The notes below the pieces were generated by a model. It worked only from the letters and a program-made list of their open reading frames with translations. It had not been told where the DNA came from and did not search any database. Below are positions 7,915 through 16,274 of a stretch of 64,000 bases of DNA, piece by piece. Location of the stretch: positions 4,464,001-4,528,000 of the forward strand of contig NZ_CP009288.1 in assembly GCF_000756615.1 (NCBI RefSeq), given 5' to 3'. The stretch's first letter is position 1. Every line of letters begins with the position of its first letter. The DNA is from Paenibacillus durus. GTDB lineage: Bacteria; Bacillota; Bacilli; Paenibacillales; Paenibacillaceae. A program made the translations under genes and the position numbers.

Positions 7915-9189
7915 ATGCGGATGTGTGCAGTTATAACTCACGCTTCTGGACAGACAAGAGAATTAACATTACGGGAAGTTATGGATAAATACAAGGATGT
8001 ATCCCCTTTTGTCATTATCAAATCGGATGTTACCCGCAGGTCGTTTATTTATACGGACCGGGCGCTGGGAGCGCTGGACAAAAGCAAGCATCAATATCAG
8101 CAAAGAGTGCTGATCGGCTCCAACGGAGATGAGAACGCCGCCGTTCCGGTCTCACTTCTGCTCAGGGACGGAACGTCGATTATCGGCATGCCTTCCAAGA
8201 CGGCCAAGAATCCTTACGTGGTAGATCAGATTGACGGCAAGCTGGTTCTGACCGATCAGGGCGAAATCGTGGAAGAGGTACACTATTGGTACAAACCGGA
8301 TTATTATGACAAGTTCACCAGCTCCGGCACTCCGATGTGGCAGGTGGCCTCTTCCAGGCCGCAAAGGCTCGAGATCGATCCCAACAGCCACTGCCACTTC
8401 TGGAACAAGGGGAACGGCTGCAAATTTTGCAATATCAACGCCAACTCCGCGCAAAGCGAGAAAGAATGCAATATGTCGAAGCAGCTTACAGCACAGGATG
8501 TATACGAGACGGTGAAAGAGGCTTTGAAGCAGCCAGGCGCTTTTACCAATATCAAGATGAGTTCTGGATCCATTCTCAGCGGCGCGGAAATATTTGATGA
8601 TGAAGTGGACATGTACATTGAAATGCTGCAGGCCGCCGGAGACAATTTCAAAGACAAGAAATTCCCCAGCACCATAGTTGCCTCGGCTTTCAGCGAGAAA
8701 CAGCTTGCCAGGCTTTACGAGAACACCGGACTGATGACATACACTTCGGATATTGAAATCCCGAACGAGGCGTTGTTCGCCTGGATTTGCAAAGGCAAGC
8801 ATAAAGAAGTCGGATATGCCGAGTGGAAGCGGAGAATCATCCGGGCCGTCGATATTTTTGGAGCCGGAAATGTCAGCAGCGGAATCGTGGGCGGATGCGA
8901 AATGGCGCAGCCCCATGGATTTACCAATGAGGATGACGCGCTGAAAGCTGTGCTGGAAGAGGCGGAGGATTTTGCAAGCCAGGGGGTTAGCATCGTCCAT
9001 TGTGTGTGGGTGCCCATGCATGGTTCGGCCTTCCATAACCAACAGAACCCTTCACTTGAATACTATGTACGGTTGGCCAAGGGCTTAAGCGACTTAAGAA
9101 AAAAATACCGTTTGAATGTCGATATGGACAACTACAGAAAATGCGGCAATCATCCGGATAGTGATCTGGACAGAGGAAATTTAGAATAA
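7915..9189 (+). CDS. Radical SAM protein with atypical CX8CX2C cluster motif
   Basis: Protein of 424 residues that I place in the radical SAM superfamily but cannot assign to a characterised family. The putative [4Fe-4S] ligands are C160, C169 and C172 in SHCHFWNKGNGCKFCNINAN. The spacing is CX8CX2C instead of CX3CX2C, and the aromatic residue just before the last Cys (F171) is kept. A glycine-rich GGCEMAQ and a C-terminal half resembling the SAM TIM barrel follow. The first 150 residues are a separate, unidentified domain, and Cys4, C254-type and C-terminal cysteines are also present. The ATG at 7915 has only a weak GGGG site; 7921 is an alternative. It sits between a flavin monooxygenase and a flavin-binding split-barrel protein, with metK downstream. 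Confidence 0.75.
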   Translation: MRMCAVITHASGQTRELTLREVMDKYKDVSPFVIIKSDVTRRSFIYTDRALGALDKSKHQYQQRVLIGSNGDENAAVPVSLLLRDGTSIIGMPSKTAKNPYVVDQIDGKLVLTDQGEIVEEVHYWYKPDYYDKFTSSGTPMWQVASSRPQRLEIDPNSHCHFWNKGNGCKFCNINANSAQSEKECNMSKQLTAQDVYETVKEALKQPGAFTNIKMSSGSILSGAEIFDDEVDMYIEMLQAAGDNFKDKKFPSTIVASAFSEKQLARLYENTGLMTYTSDIEIPNEALFAWICKGKHKEVGYAEWKRRIIRAVDIFGAGNVSSGIVGGCEMAQPHGFTNEDDALKAVLEEAEDFASQGVSIVHCVWVPMHGSAFHNQQNPSLEYYVRLAKGLSDLRKKYRLNVDMDNYRKCGNHPDSDLDRGNLE

Positions 9190-9206
9190 GGAGGAATGAT
9201 ACGCTC

Positions 9207-9665
9207 ATGTCTATTTTAACCGAAAGCGTTCAGGCGCTTCTTCAAGATTCCAAGGCGGCAAAAGTTCTGGCAACCGTCGACAAGCAGGGCATCCCTCATC
9301 TCGTATCGGATAACACCATTACGGTAAACGACGAAGGACAGATTATTTATCTTGAGCTGATCGAAACGTCCCGGAGCAATGTGAATCTCGTGAACAGCAT
9401 CTGGTTCAAGCGCAAGGTCGCCATTCATCTCTCCAAGGGAGAAGAGAGCTTTCAGATCAAAGGCTATCCGGTCTACTCGGTGATTTCCGGCCCGGTGTTT
9501 GAGCATTATTACAAGCTCGCCTTGGAAAGAAATCCGGAGTTCGATTTATCCACAGTCTGGATCATTGAGCCCGATGAGATTACAGATGATACCTACACTG
9601 CCCGCAAAAATAAAGAACGCGACGAGCATCCGCTTATTACGCATCTGGATCGGCTGGCAAAATAA
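9207..9665 (+). CDS. Pyridoxamine 5'-phosphate oxidase family protein (FMN split barrel)
   Basis: Small protein of 152 residues with the split beta-barrel signature: an N-terminal helix, then KVLATVDKQGIPHLV (strand with the T-x-x-x-x-G-x-P-H pattern), IIYLELIETSRSNVNLVNS and KRKVAIHLSKGEESFQIKG. Members bind FMN, F420 or haem and act as oxidoreductases or flavin reductases; which applies here cannot be told. It starts 17 bases after the radical SAM gene with AAGGAGG as ribosome site, so the two are almost surely co-transcribed. A plausible role is supplying reduced FMN to the upstream LLM monooxygenase (inference from context). Confidence 0.8.
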   Translation: MSILTESVQALLQDSKAAKVLATVDKQGIPHLVSDNTITVNDEGQIIYLELIETSRSNVNLVNSIWFKRKVAIHLSKGEESFQIKGYPVYSVISGPVFEHYYKLALERNPEFDLSTVWIIEPDEITDDTYTARKNKERDEHPLITHLDRLAK

Positions 9666-9707
9666 CTCTTGCAGCAGTAAACAAACTATCAGTTGGAGGC
9701 TGAGCTT

Positions 9708-10925
9708 ATGTCTGTAAAAGGAAATTATCTCTTTACATCCGAATCTGTAACGGAGGGTCATCCGGATAAAATATGCGACCAGATTTCCGACGCCGTGCTG
9801 GACGCATTTTTGGAGAATGATCCCCATGCCCGCGTTGCCTGCGAGGTCTCCGTGGCTACCGGCCTTGTGCTGGTCATTGGAGAAATCAGCTCCAAATCCG
9901 GATATGTGGACATCCAGTCCATCGTGCGCAATACGATTAGAGACATCGGCTATGAGCGGGCCCAGGACGGATTTAATGCCAATAACTGCGCGGTGCTGGT
10001 GTCGCTGAATGAGCAATCCGCCGATATCGCGCAGGGCGTAAACGCGGCGCTGGAGCACCGTGATCTGGCGCTGGTCGCCGAAGAAACCGCGAATATCGGA
10101 GCCGGAGACCAAGGATTGATGTTCGGATTCGCCACCAACGAGACACCGGAACTGATGCCGCTGCCTATCGCTCTATCTCACCGGATCGCGCGCCGTTTGT
10201 CCGAAGTCCGCAAGAACGGATTGCTGGACTATCTGCGTCCCGACGGAAAAACCCAAGTAACGGTTGAATATCAGGATGGCAAACCCAAACGTATCAACAC
10301 CATCGTTGTATCCGCCCAGCATGCCGAAGAGATTTCTCTGGAGCAGATTCAAGTGGATATCCAAGAGCATGTCATTCTGCAGGTTGTGCCGCGAGAGCTG
10401 CTTGATCAAGATACGAAATACTTCATTAACCCAACCGGGCGGTTCGTCATCGGCGGACCTCAAGGGGATGCCGGTCTGACCGGACGCAAGATCATCGTGG
10501 ATACCTACGGCGGTTATGCCCGCCACGGCGGCGGAGCCTTCTCCGGCAAGGACCCGACGAAAGTGGACCGTTCCGGAGCCTATGCCGCCCGTTATGTCGC
10601 CAAAAACATTGTAGCCGCTGGTCTCGCCGATGTATGCGAAATTCAGCTGGCTTATGCCATCGGGGTGGCAAATCCGGTGTCGATTCACGTGGATACCTAC
10701 GGGACAGGCCGGATTGGCGAAGACAAGCTGGTGGAGCTGATCCGCGACAACTTCGATCTGCGCCCGGCAGGCATTATTGCGATGCTGGATCTGCGCAAGC
10801 CGATTTACAAGCAAACTGCCGCTTATGGTCATTTTGGCCGGAAGGACCTGGATCTCCCTTGGGAAAGAACGGATAAATCCGAGCTTCTGAAATTGCAAGC
10901 AGGCCTGGAAGTATTTCAGAATTAA
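9708..10925 (+). CDS. metK: S-adenosylmethionine synthetase
   Basis: Makes SAM from methionine and ATP. Full length (405 residues) with the ATP motif GHPDKICDQISD, the signature GAGDQGLMFGFA and the phosphate loop GGGAFSGKDPTKVDRS. The ATG at 9708 follows GGAGG by 8 bases; an in-frame TTG 15 bases earlier overlaps that ribosome site and is rejected. It lies 42 bases after the split-barrel gene, in line with the radical SAM operon and without an S-box leader, unlike the usual housekeeping metK of Bacillota. It may therefore be a dedicated second copy that feeds the radical SAM enzyme; this needs the rest of the genome. Confidence 0.95.
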   Translation: MSVKGNYLFTSESVTEGHPDKICDQISDAVLDAFLENDPHARVACEVSVATGLVLVIGEISSKSGYVDIQSIVRNTIRDIGYERAQDGFNANNCAVLVSLNEQSADIAQGVNAALEHRDLALVAEETANIGAGDQGLMFGFATNETPELMPLPIALSHRIARRLSEVRKNGLLDYLRPDGKTQVTVEYQDGKPKRINTIVVSAQHAEEISLEQIQVDIQEHVILQVVPRELLDQDTKYFINPTGRFVIGGPQGDAGLTGRKIIVDTYGGYARHGGGAFSGKDPTKVDRSGAYAARYVAKNIVAAGLADVCEIQLAYAIGVANPVSIHVDTYGTGRIGEDKLVELIRDNFDLRPAGIIAMLDLRKPIYKQTAAYGHFGRKDLDLPWERTDKSELLKLQAGLEVFQN

Positions 10926-11043
10926 AAATAGAATGGCTTACCTTTTCAGCGAAGACACCCGTATATCAGCCGGACACCGCATTCAGGTACGGAGGATAGC
11001 GCGTATTTTGCTATCAGTAAAATCGATTTCAATAATGTCTCTC

Positions 11044-11604
11044 CTAACTTGTCCGGCAGATGCAGTCCTGTACATGGTCGTTCACCATCCCGGATGCCTG
11101 CATGAACGCGTAGCAGATTGTACTGCCGACGAACTTCATGCCTTTCTTTTTCAGCGCTTTGCTCATGGCATCCGACTGCGGCGTCGACGCTGGAACATCC
11201 TTTAGGCTCTCCCGGTCAGGCAAGACCGGCTCGCCGCCGACAAAGCTCCACAAGTAACGGCCGAAGCCTCCTTCATCCTTGGAAATTTCGCCGTATATGC
11301 GCGCGTTATTAATAATGGCCTTGATTTTGAGACGGTTGCGTATGATCCCTGCGTTATTCATCAGCTCTTCAATTTTTTCGTCATCGTATGCCATGATTTT
11401 GTCCGGATCGAACCCGTCGAAGGCCGCGCGGTAATTCTCCCTTTTTTTCAAAATCGTGTACCAGCTCAGGCCCGCTTGCATCCCTTCCAGCATCAGCAGC
11501 TCGAACAGCTTGAGGTCGTCGTATTCCGGCTTGCCCCATTCTTCATCATGGTAAGCTATATAAAGCGGATCGCTGTTTACCCACCCGCATCTTGTCTCAT
11601 TCAC
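11044..11604 (-). CDS. tag: DNA-3-methyladenine glycosylase I
   Basis: Base-excision repair enzyme that removes 3-methyladenine. The 186 residues carry the TagA zinc site in its usual places (C6 and H19 near the N-terminus in RCGWVNSDPLYIAYHDEEWG, and H..C near the C-terminus in VNDHVQDC), plus the conserved LFELLMLEGMQAGLSWYTIL helix. The start at 11604 follows a GGAGAA-type ribosome site. It converges on metK, with 118 bases between the two stops. Single gene with no evident operon. Confidence 0.95.
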   Translation of the reverse strand: MNETRCGWVNSDPLYIAYHDEEWGKPEYDDLKLFELLMLEGMQAGLSWYTILKKRENYRAAFDGFDPDKIMAYDDEKIEELMNNAGIIRNRLKIKAIINNARIYGEISKDEGGFGRYLWSFVGGEPVLPDRESLKDVPASTPQSDAMSKALKKKGMKFVGSTICYAFMQASGMVNDHVQDCICRTS

Positions 11605-11693
11605 GGCTCATTCTCCTTTATACCGCCCGTGTAAATTTCCGTTCAACATTTGGGCCAGGCGGTCATAATCTTTCAGTTTAATAACTGTATACG

Positions 11694-11730
11694 AAAAAAA
11701 GGGAGGGGCGCAAGGCCCGCTCCCAAAAAA
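11694..11730 (-). terminator. Rho-independent terminator downstream of the sigma-gene remnant
   Basis: On the minus strand GGGAGCGGGCC/GCCCCTCCC form a stem closed by TTGC, followed by seven T. It has the position expected for the end of the degraded sigma operon at 11773-11888. Confidence 0.65.
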
Positions 11731-11772
11731 CGTTCATTTATAATCGTTGCTGCATTCTCAGGAATATCCTCG

Positions 11773-11888
11773 TTATAGCTGCAGTGTAACTACCGCCCTG
11801 ATCTGGGCATCCGCCGCGTCGTGAACCAAATAGTAACAGGCCCGGTATACAGCCCGGTTGTAGTCCCTAACAGCTCATATTTATCCAA
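11773..11888 (-). pseudogene. Remnant of an ECF sigma factor gene with an internal deletion
   Basis: Read on the minus strand, the segment begins TTGGATAAATATGAGCTG with GAGAGGAAAAGGGG just upstream, matching the TTG start and ribosome site of the intact sigma gene at 15436. After a one-base frameshift it encodes RDYNRAVYRACYYLVHDAAD, aligned to SYNRDVYRTCYYMVHNAADA of that gene. It then jumps to QIRAVVTLQ, aligned to KIRAAVTLR of the sigma4 region, and stops at 11773. About 90 codons between the two blocks are missing. It is a dead paralogue of the sigma gene 3.5 kb away. Confidence 0.75.
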
Positions 11889-11989
11889 TGTTCCCCTTTT
11901 CCTCTCAGTTTCATCTATAACGATGTAGAATATCTCTGCCGAAGAATTAATTAGTGAAATATTCAACATATAACAGAAAGGGATACTAA

Positions 11990-13117
11990 ATGAATACCTA
12001 TTATTCAAGACTCGGCAGGTTGCTGGAGGAAAAAACACCGATTTATCAGTCCGGTTATTATGTATTATGCGAGGGAGACAAAATTAGATTCAGCTTGGAA
12101 TCACCGAGAAACACAGAAGTAATAGACGCTGGAAAGTTTATTGATACTTTAGTGAACGGCAGTAAGGAAGTCATCCACACTTTTGCGAACAGTGCCGACA
12201 ATCAGGAGGTATACGCGTTCAGCTTATACACCAGTGAGCATAAGGAAGTTCTAGTATATATCAATACACTTCCTGCGTATGAACAAGTTTTGCAGAACTA
12301 TCGTTCCAAATATCCTGACATTAAAGATGACAGTAGCTTAAAATATAGCCTGGGAGACTATAAATTCGATTTTTGGACCGATCATATGGGGAGATACGGT
12401 GAAGTTCTGGCTAATTTCAGGATGCTAAGCGACTCCCCCTCTTTCATGACAGAAGATGTGCCTCTAGATGCAGACGATCATCCGCTCATCGCGTTTGAAG
12501 CGGGCATCATCGATGCAGGATATAATCTCCTTTTCTTAAAAGCGATGCAGCGGTTAACAGCCGAAGGCGCTTTCGCCGCACTAAACCGAACCGATAATTT
12601 TATAGCCTTCGCCTCGATTGGCGATGATTCCTTAGACTACAGCCTCGTCATGCGCAAAACGATTGAGCCGAATTTATTTTATAAATTGTTTCCGGATATA
12701 AGAGAAAAGGACCAGCTTTTTGCCGAAGAGATCAACAAAAACAATAGCTTGACGGCGAGCCAGTATCTGGATTATTGGCTTGATGCCGTTCATGACAGTT
12801 ACAGTTCGGTATTCCCATTCACACTTGGCCGCTCTCAGTACGATATCTTCCTTCAAATGGAGCCTTTAGGCAGCGCGTTGGCAGAGGAATCCCTTCATCG
12901 TCTGAAACAGTTGGTCGCGCTGAACGAATGGACATCCAAAGAGTATAATTTGGTCAATTATTATGTAGAAGCCCTCTATTTCTCAGGCAGTCTGACTCCT
13001 GAATACAAGGAAGCCTGTAGTCAGTTGGCCTTCCGGCTGATGGAGAAACATGAGAGTCCGATGGAAGATAATCTGAAGGAATTGGCAGAAGAACTGAATA
13101 ATTTTTGTCATCAATAA
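11990..13117 (+). CDS. Hypothetical protein, unrecognised family
   Basis: A 375-residue soluble protein with no signal peptide or membrane segment. I do not recognise it. It is acidic and rich in aromatic residues (YYSRLGRLLEEKTPIYQSGYY at the N-terminus). The first half looks mixed alpha/beta, with one acidic stretch DVPLDADDHP, and the C-terminal half is mostly helical. Codon use and the absence of interruptions over 1.1 kb support a real gene. The ATG follows AGAAAGGG. It stands alone, diverging from the sigma remnant and converging on the DUF4179 gene, with a shared terminator between the stops. Confidence 0.75.
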   Translation: MNTYYSRLGRLLEEKTPIYQSGYYVLCEGDKIRFSLESPRNTEVIDAGKFIDTLVNGSKEVIHTFANSADNQEVYAFSLYTSEHKEVLVYINTLPAYEQVLQNYRSKYPDIKDDSSLKYSLGDYKFDFWTDHMGRYGEVLANFRMLSDSPSFMTEDVPLDADDHPLIAFEAGIIDAGYNLLFLKAMQRLTAEGAFAALNRTDNFIAFASIGDDSLDYSLVMRKTIEPNLFYKLFPDIREKDQLFAEEINKNNSLTASQYLDYWLDAVHDSYSSVFPFTLGRSQYDIFLQMEPLGSALAEESLHRLKQLVALNEWTSKEYNLVNYYVEALYFSGSLTPEYKEACSQLAFRLMEKHESPMEDNLKELAEELNNFCHQ

Positions 13118-13137
13118 GGAACGTTTTCAGAAAACTA

Positions 13138-13176
13138 GGCGGCCTGCTACCGTCCCAGTACCGGCAGCAGGCCGCC
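13138..13176. terminator. Strong bidirectional hairpin between convergent genes
   Basis: A perfect 11-bp stem, GGCGGCCTGCT pairing with AGCAGGCCGCC, with a 17-base loop. It lies 21 bases after the hypothetical gene and 70 bases before the DUF4179 stop, so it can serve both. Confidence 0.7.
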
Positions 13177-13245
13177 GCTTGATAAATTCCTTTTTACTAT
13201 CTACTTAACGGGCCTATGGCAACCTTGACCTGCCCGTTCATTGAT

Positions 13246-14928
13246 TTATTGTACCGGACTGCCGCTGTTCGTCGGCCCGGGTTGCAGCGTGACCCTTGTC
13301 TCTTTTTCCGGATCGTCAATTGTGTAATAAAACATATGGATTTCCGCTTCCGTCCCTTTGAAATTCTTATAAACGTCGATGGCTTTGTTATTGCCGTCCC
13401 CTGTAAAGTTGGCCGTGAGCTGTTTCCCGAGCAATCTCTCTTTGCCCTGCATAATATAGGTCTGGTTAATGCCGCCGAAACGGGCATCTTCGCTTCCGGT
13501 TTCCACGTACAGGTCGGCCCCCTGCTTGTAATAGGTCCACGTTACCGGATAACCGCCGATCGTTGTATCCAGCGTCCGCTTTTTACCCGATATCCCCGTC
13601 AATTGAAACGACATTTGCTTGTCTTCATGAACGGTTACTTTGTACTTGCCCACAAAAACAATCGGTGTATCTTTGCTCACCTTCAGATCGAGCGGCCGCT
13701 CAATGCGCAGGCTAATCCGATAGGGATCCTCTATGGAATAATATCTCGGTCCTTCGAGCGTTCTGCCGCCAACTTCCAAACTATATCTTTTATAAGGAAT
13801 TTCCTGATATTTCTCCAAGGTTCTGATAACGAGCCGAATCTGCGTCGGTGTAATCACCATCTTCTCCAGCATGTTGACGCTGTCCCCGGCTTCAAGCGGC
13901 AAGTTAAGCGCCGTCTGTATCGTTCCGCTTTGCATTTGTTTTTTGCTGAGCTGAAGATCGAATGTCCATGGTCCATCCACCGTATGGTCTATCCGCGTAT
14001 ACTGGAGCTTGAATACCGTCTTCCCGGCTGGAATGTCCTTCGGGTCAAAATACTGCTGCGAGCTATAATTTCCGTTTCCATCTGGCGTTCCAAAGGTCCC
14101 CCCGGGCAGTGGCCTTACTTCCGTTCCGTCCCGGTAAGCGACAATTTGCGGAAAGGCCCACGACTTGACTTCCGGACGATCGAACGTAACTGTGGAGGCG
14201 AACATCATTTTATCCGTCCCTTGGGTAAACGGTTGAATCTTTATTTTTTGCATTCCTTCCCGTCCGATGTTGAAGCTTTGCGGCTCCTTGGAAGCCGGGT
14301 TCAGATTGATTTCCTGCTCCTGTTGGCTGTATTTCCGCAGTTCCTCCGCAACCAGCTGGACTCGGGTGTTATGCGAAGGCGTCCAATCGGTCTCGAGAAT
14401 ACCATAATATCTCTGATTGGGAGCATCCCACCTCAGTAAGTTGGACACTTCCGCCTCGATCGGCTTTCCCTCGGCATCCCTTAGCGAGAAGCCCTTGAAA
14501 TTCCAAAACTCCTCTGGCGGACGGAACCCGGCATTCAGCGTGTACAAAATGACAGTTCGGTTATCGTCAACTATTGCCGTGCGTAAGGTCATGGTAATGC
14601 CTTCCCTGGTGACAGACTGCTCCAGCGTTTGACCCATATTTTGCTCAAGCGCCGCCTGAATGCCGCTTTTCCCGTTTAGCAGATAGCCTAAGTCATAATG
14701 AATGGCCGCATAGACGGGGGCGGCGACAAGCAGCGCTCCGAGAGTTGCGGCAGCCGCGATTCTCTTCACCTTCCGCTTCCGGACGAACGCAGGGGTAAGG
14801 GTCCCGCTTATTTCCGGCCCGGCCGGGACAGTCTTCTCTATCCGCTCCCACATGGCGCCAAAGTCGGGATAAGGCACCTGCGCATCATCATTTAACCGAA
14901 GCCTGAGTTCGTCTTCCAGTCTCTTCAT
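13246..14928 (-). CDS. DUF4179 domain protein, probable anti-sigma factor
   Basis: Membrane protein of 560 residues: a short cytoplasmic N-terminus (about 1-55) with a charged helix, one membrane segment (57-76, IAAAATLGALLVAAPVYAAI), then a DUF4179 region (GITMTLRTAIVDDNRTVILYTL) and a long extracytoplasmic beta-rich part. The layout matches proteins paired with ECF sigma factors in Paenibacillus, where the N-terminus is thought to hold the sigma. The start at 14928 follows GAGGAGGGG by 4 bases. The first 41 bases overlap the end of the sigma gene, implying translational coupling. It is similar in plan to the 434-residue protein at 48920. Confidence 0.85.
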   Translation of the reverse strand: MKRLEDELRLRLNDDAQVPYPDFGAMWERIEKTVPAGPEISGTLTPAFVRKRKVKRIAAAATLGALLVAAPVYAAIHYDLGYLLNGKSGIQAALEQNMGQTLEQSVTREGITMTLRTAIVDDNRTVILYTLNAGFRPPEEFWNFKGFSLRDAEGKPIEAEVSNLLRWDAPNQRYYGILETDWTPSHNTRVQLVAEELRKYSQQEQEINLNPASKEPQSFNIGREGMQKIKIQPFTQGTDKMMFASTVTFDRPEVKSWAFPQIVAYRDGTEVRPLPGGTFGTPDGNGNYSSQQYFDPKDIPAGKTVFKLQYTRIDHTVDGPWTFDLQLSKKQMQSGTIQTALNLPLEAGDSVNMLEKMVITPTQIRLVIRTLEKYQEIPYKRYSLEVGGRTLEGPRYYSIEDPYRISLRIERPLDLKVSKDTPIVFVGKYKVTVHEDKQMSFQLTGISGKKRTLDTTIGGYPVTWTYYKQGADLYVETGSEDARFGGINQTYIMQGKERLLGKQLTANFTGDGNNKAIDVYKNFKGTEAEIHMFYYTIDDPEKETRVTLQPGPTNSGSPVQ

Positions 14929-15436
14929 ATTTCCCCTCCTCGTCTGCATGTCCTTCCTTCTCCAGCATCTTCTTCATCAGCTTCAGCCCTTTATGCAGCC
15001 TCGATTTAGTTGTTCCCAGCGGAACGGACAGCATCTCCGAAATGTCGGACAAGCTGAAATCATGCATATACCTCAGCGTAACGGCCGCCCTGATCTTGAC
15101 GGGGAGACGTTCCAGATAAACGGCCCATTCCCCCGACGTCTCCCGGTCCTCCACAATCCGCTCCACCGGCTTATTCGCGTCAACAGCCAGAAGATGCCGG
15201 TTGTCCTCGACCTTCAGCTTCAATTTGCGTCGGCGGCTCAGATGATTCAGGCAATGATTGACGGCGATTTTCAAAATCCATGCCCTGGGGTTCCCGATCT
15301 CATCCCGGCGGCTGCGGAATGCAGCAATAAACACGTCCTGGCATAAATCTTCGGCGTCCGCCGCGTTATGCACCATATAATAGCAGGTTCTGTATACATC
15401 CCGGTTGTAACTCTGGAACAGCTCACGGTCATCCAA
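14888..15436 (-). CDS. ECF-type RNA polymerase sigma factor
   Basis: Sigma-70 family factor of 182 residues with only regions 2 and 4. Region 2 is FQSYNRDVYRTCYYMVHN through DAEDLCQDVFIAAFRSR, and region 4 is VKIRAAVTLRYMHDFSLSDI with the DNA-binding helix SEMLSVPLGTTKSRLHKG. The start is TTG at 15436, 9 bases after AGGAGG. It is the first gene of an operon with the overlapping DUF4179 gene, which probably inhibits it. The signal is unknown. A broken paralogue lies at 11773-11888. Confidence 0.92.
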   Translation of the reverse strand: MDDRELFQSYNRDVYRTCYYMVHNAADAEDLCQDVFIAAFRSRRDEIGNPRAWILKIAVNHCLNHLSRRRKLKLKVEDNRHLLAVDANKPVERIVEDRETSGEWAVYLERLPVKIRAAVTLRYMHDFSLSDISEMLSVPLGTTKSRLHKGLKLMKKMLEKEGHADEEGKYEETGRRTQASVK

Positions 15437-15569
15437 TACAAGGGCCCTCCTTTCTGTCGGTTTCGTCTATATAACAATCGGCGAGGCAAAAAGGTTCATT
15501 TTTTAAGGCACGCCGGTATAAAAAAAGAGGCCGGCCGCAGACCGTCCCCTAAATCTGTACTTTCATTTC

Positions 15570-16022
15570 TTATTGAAACCATTTCAACAGGCCGTGCGGC
15601 AAATAGTTGCCGATCCCAATCCTCCCGCTCGGGCTAACTTTAACCCCTATTCCTCCTGCGAATTTAGTGTTGTCCGCTTCCAGCTTGCCGGCCTGAATTT
15701 TATCCTTGGAAAAACGAACTTCCAGTTCACTTCCATCCTCCAGGATCAAGGCCGCTCTGGCCTCGGCGCCGACTTGCAGCTGATAGACAGGCCGGCCGCT
15801 ATTCTCTCTAACTGCAAACACGCCGGGAACGGAATTAACGACGTTCGAATACGGACTCCCAACGGGCTCATTCTTCAAAATTTCGAACACCGGATTATCC
15901 TCCTGATGATGCAGAACGCTGACCTTGAGACCATCCGGGGCCGATTCCAGAATAAAATAGCGGTTCGCAAACGACAGCGGTATTGAATACTCCTCGAATT
16001 GATAGCCTAAAATGATTGTCAT
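15570..16022 (-). CDS. Hypothetical protein, 150 residues
   Basis: Not recognised. A soluble, beta-rich protein beginning MTIILGYQFEEYSIPLSFAN, without a signal peptide or cysteines. It contains repeated short hydrophobic strands (YFILESAPDGLKVSVLHH, GRPVYQLQVGAEARAALILE) and a glycine-rich C-terminus GGIGVKVSPSGRIGIGNYLP. The ATG at 16022 follows GGAGGG. It is separated from the operon above by the terminator at 16092-16149, and stands alone before the sigma gene. Confidence 0.7.
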   Translation of the reverse strand: MTIILGYQFEEYSIPLSFANRYFILESAPDGLKVSVLHHQEDNPVFEILKNEPVGSPYSNVVNSVPGVFAVRENSGRPVYQLQVGAEARAALILEDGSELEVRFSKDKIQAGKLEADNTKFAGGIGVKVSPSGRIGIGNYLPHGLLKWFQ

Positions 16023-16091
16023 CCTAATGTATCCCTCCTAAACATTCACAATTCGACGCAGGAAGGCGGAACCCTTCTTCACATATGCTAT

Positions 16092-16149
16092 AAAAAATAC
16101 GGCCTGCGCCGCGAGCTCCATTCCGGAGCTGCCGGTCACAGGCCGTGTT
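16092..16149 (-). terminator. Terminator of the small stress-protein operon
   Basis: On the minus strand ACGGCCTG pairs with CAGGCCGT, enclosing a second stem CAGCTCC/GGAGCT. It is followed by ATTTTTTAT. Confidence 0.8.
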
Positions 16150-16274
16150 TACATTGCGTAAGACCAATTAGAGAATTTGCCGACGCAGCCTTTGGGGATA
16201 CCGTGATCGGCCGCCCACTGGACGGCGGGCAAATCCATTCGCCCGGTTTGATATCATCAAAGGATGATGTGATG

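Noticed and set aside
2064..10925. Reading the importer at 3250-6288 as a sulfonate transporter because an SsuD-like gene follows
   Set aside because: The binding protein and permeases are of the MalE/MalF/MalG carbohydrate type, not SsuA/SsuC. A terminator-like structure and 367 bases separate the two operons.
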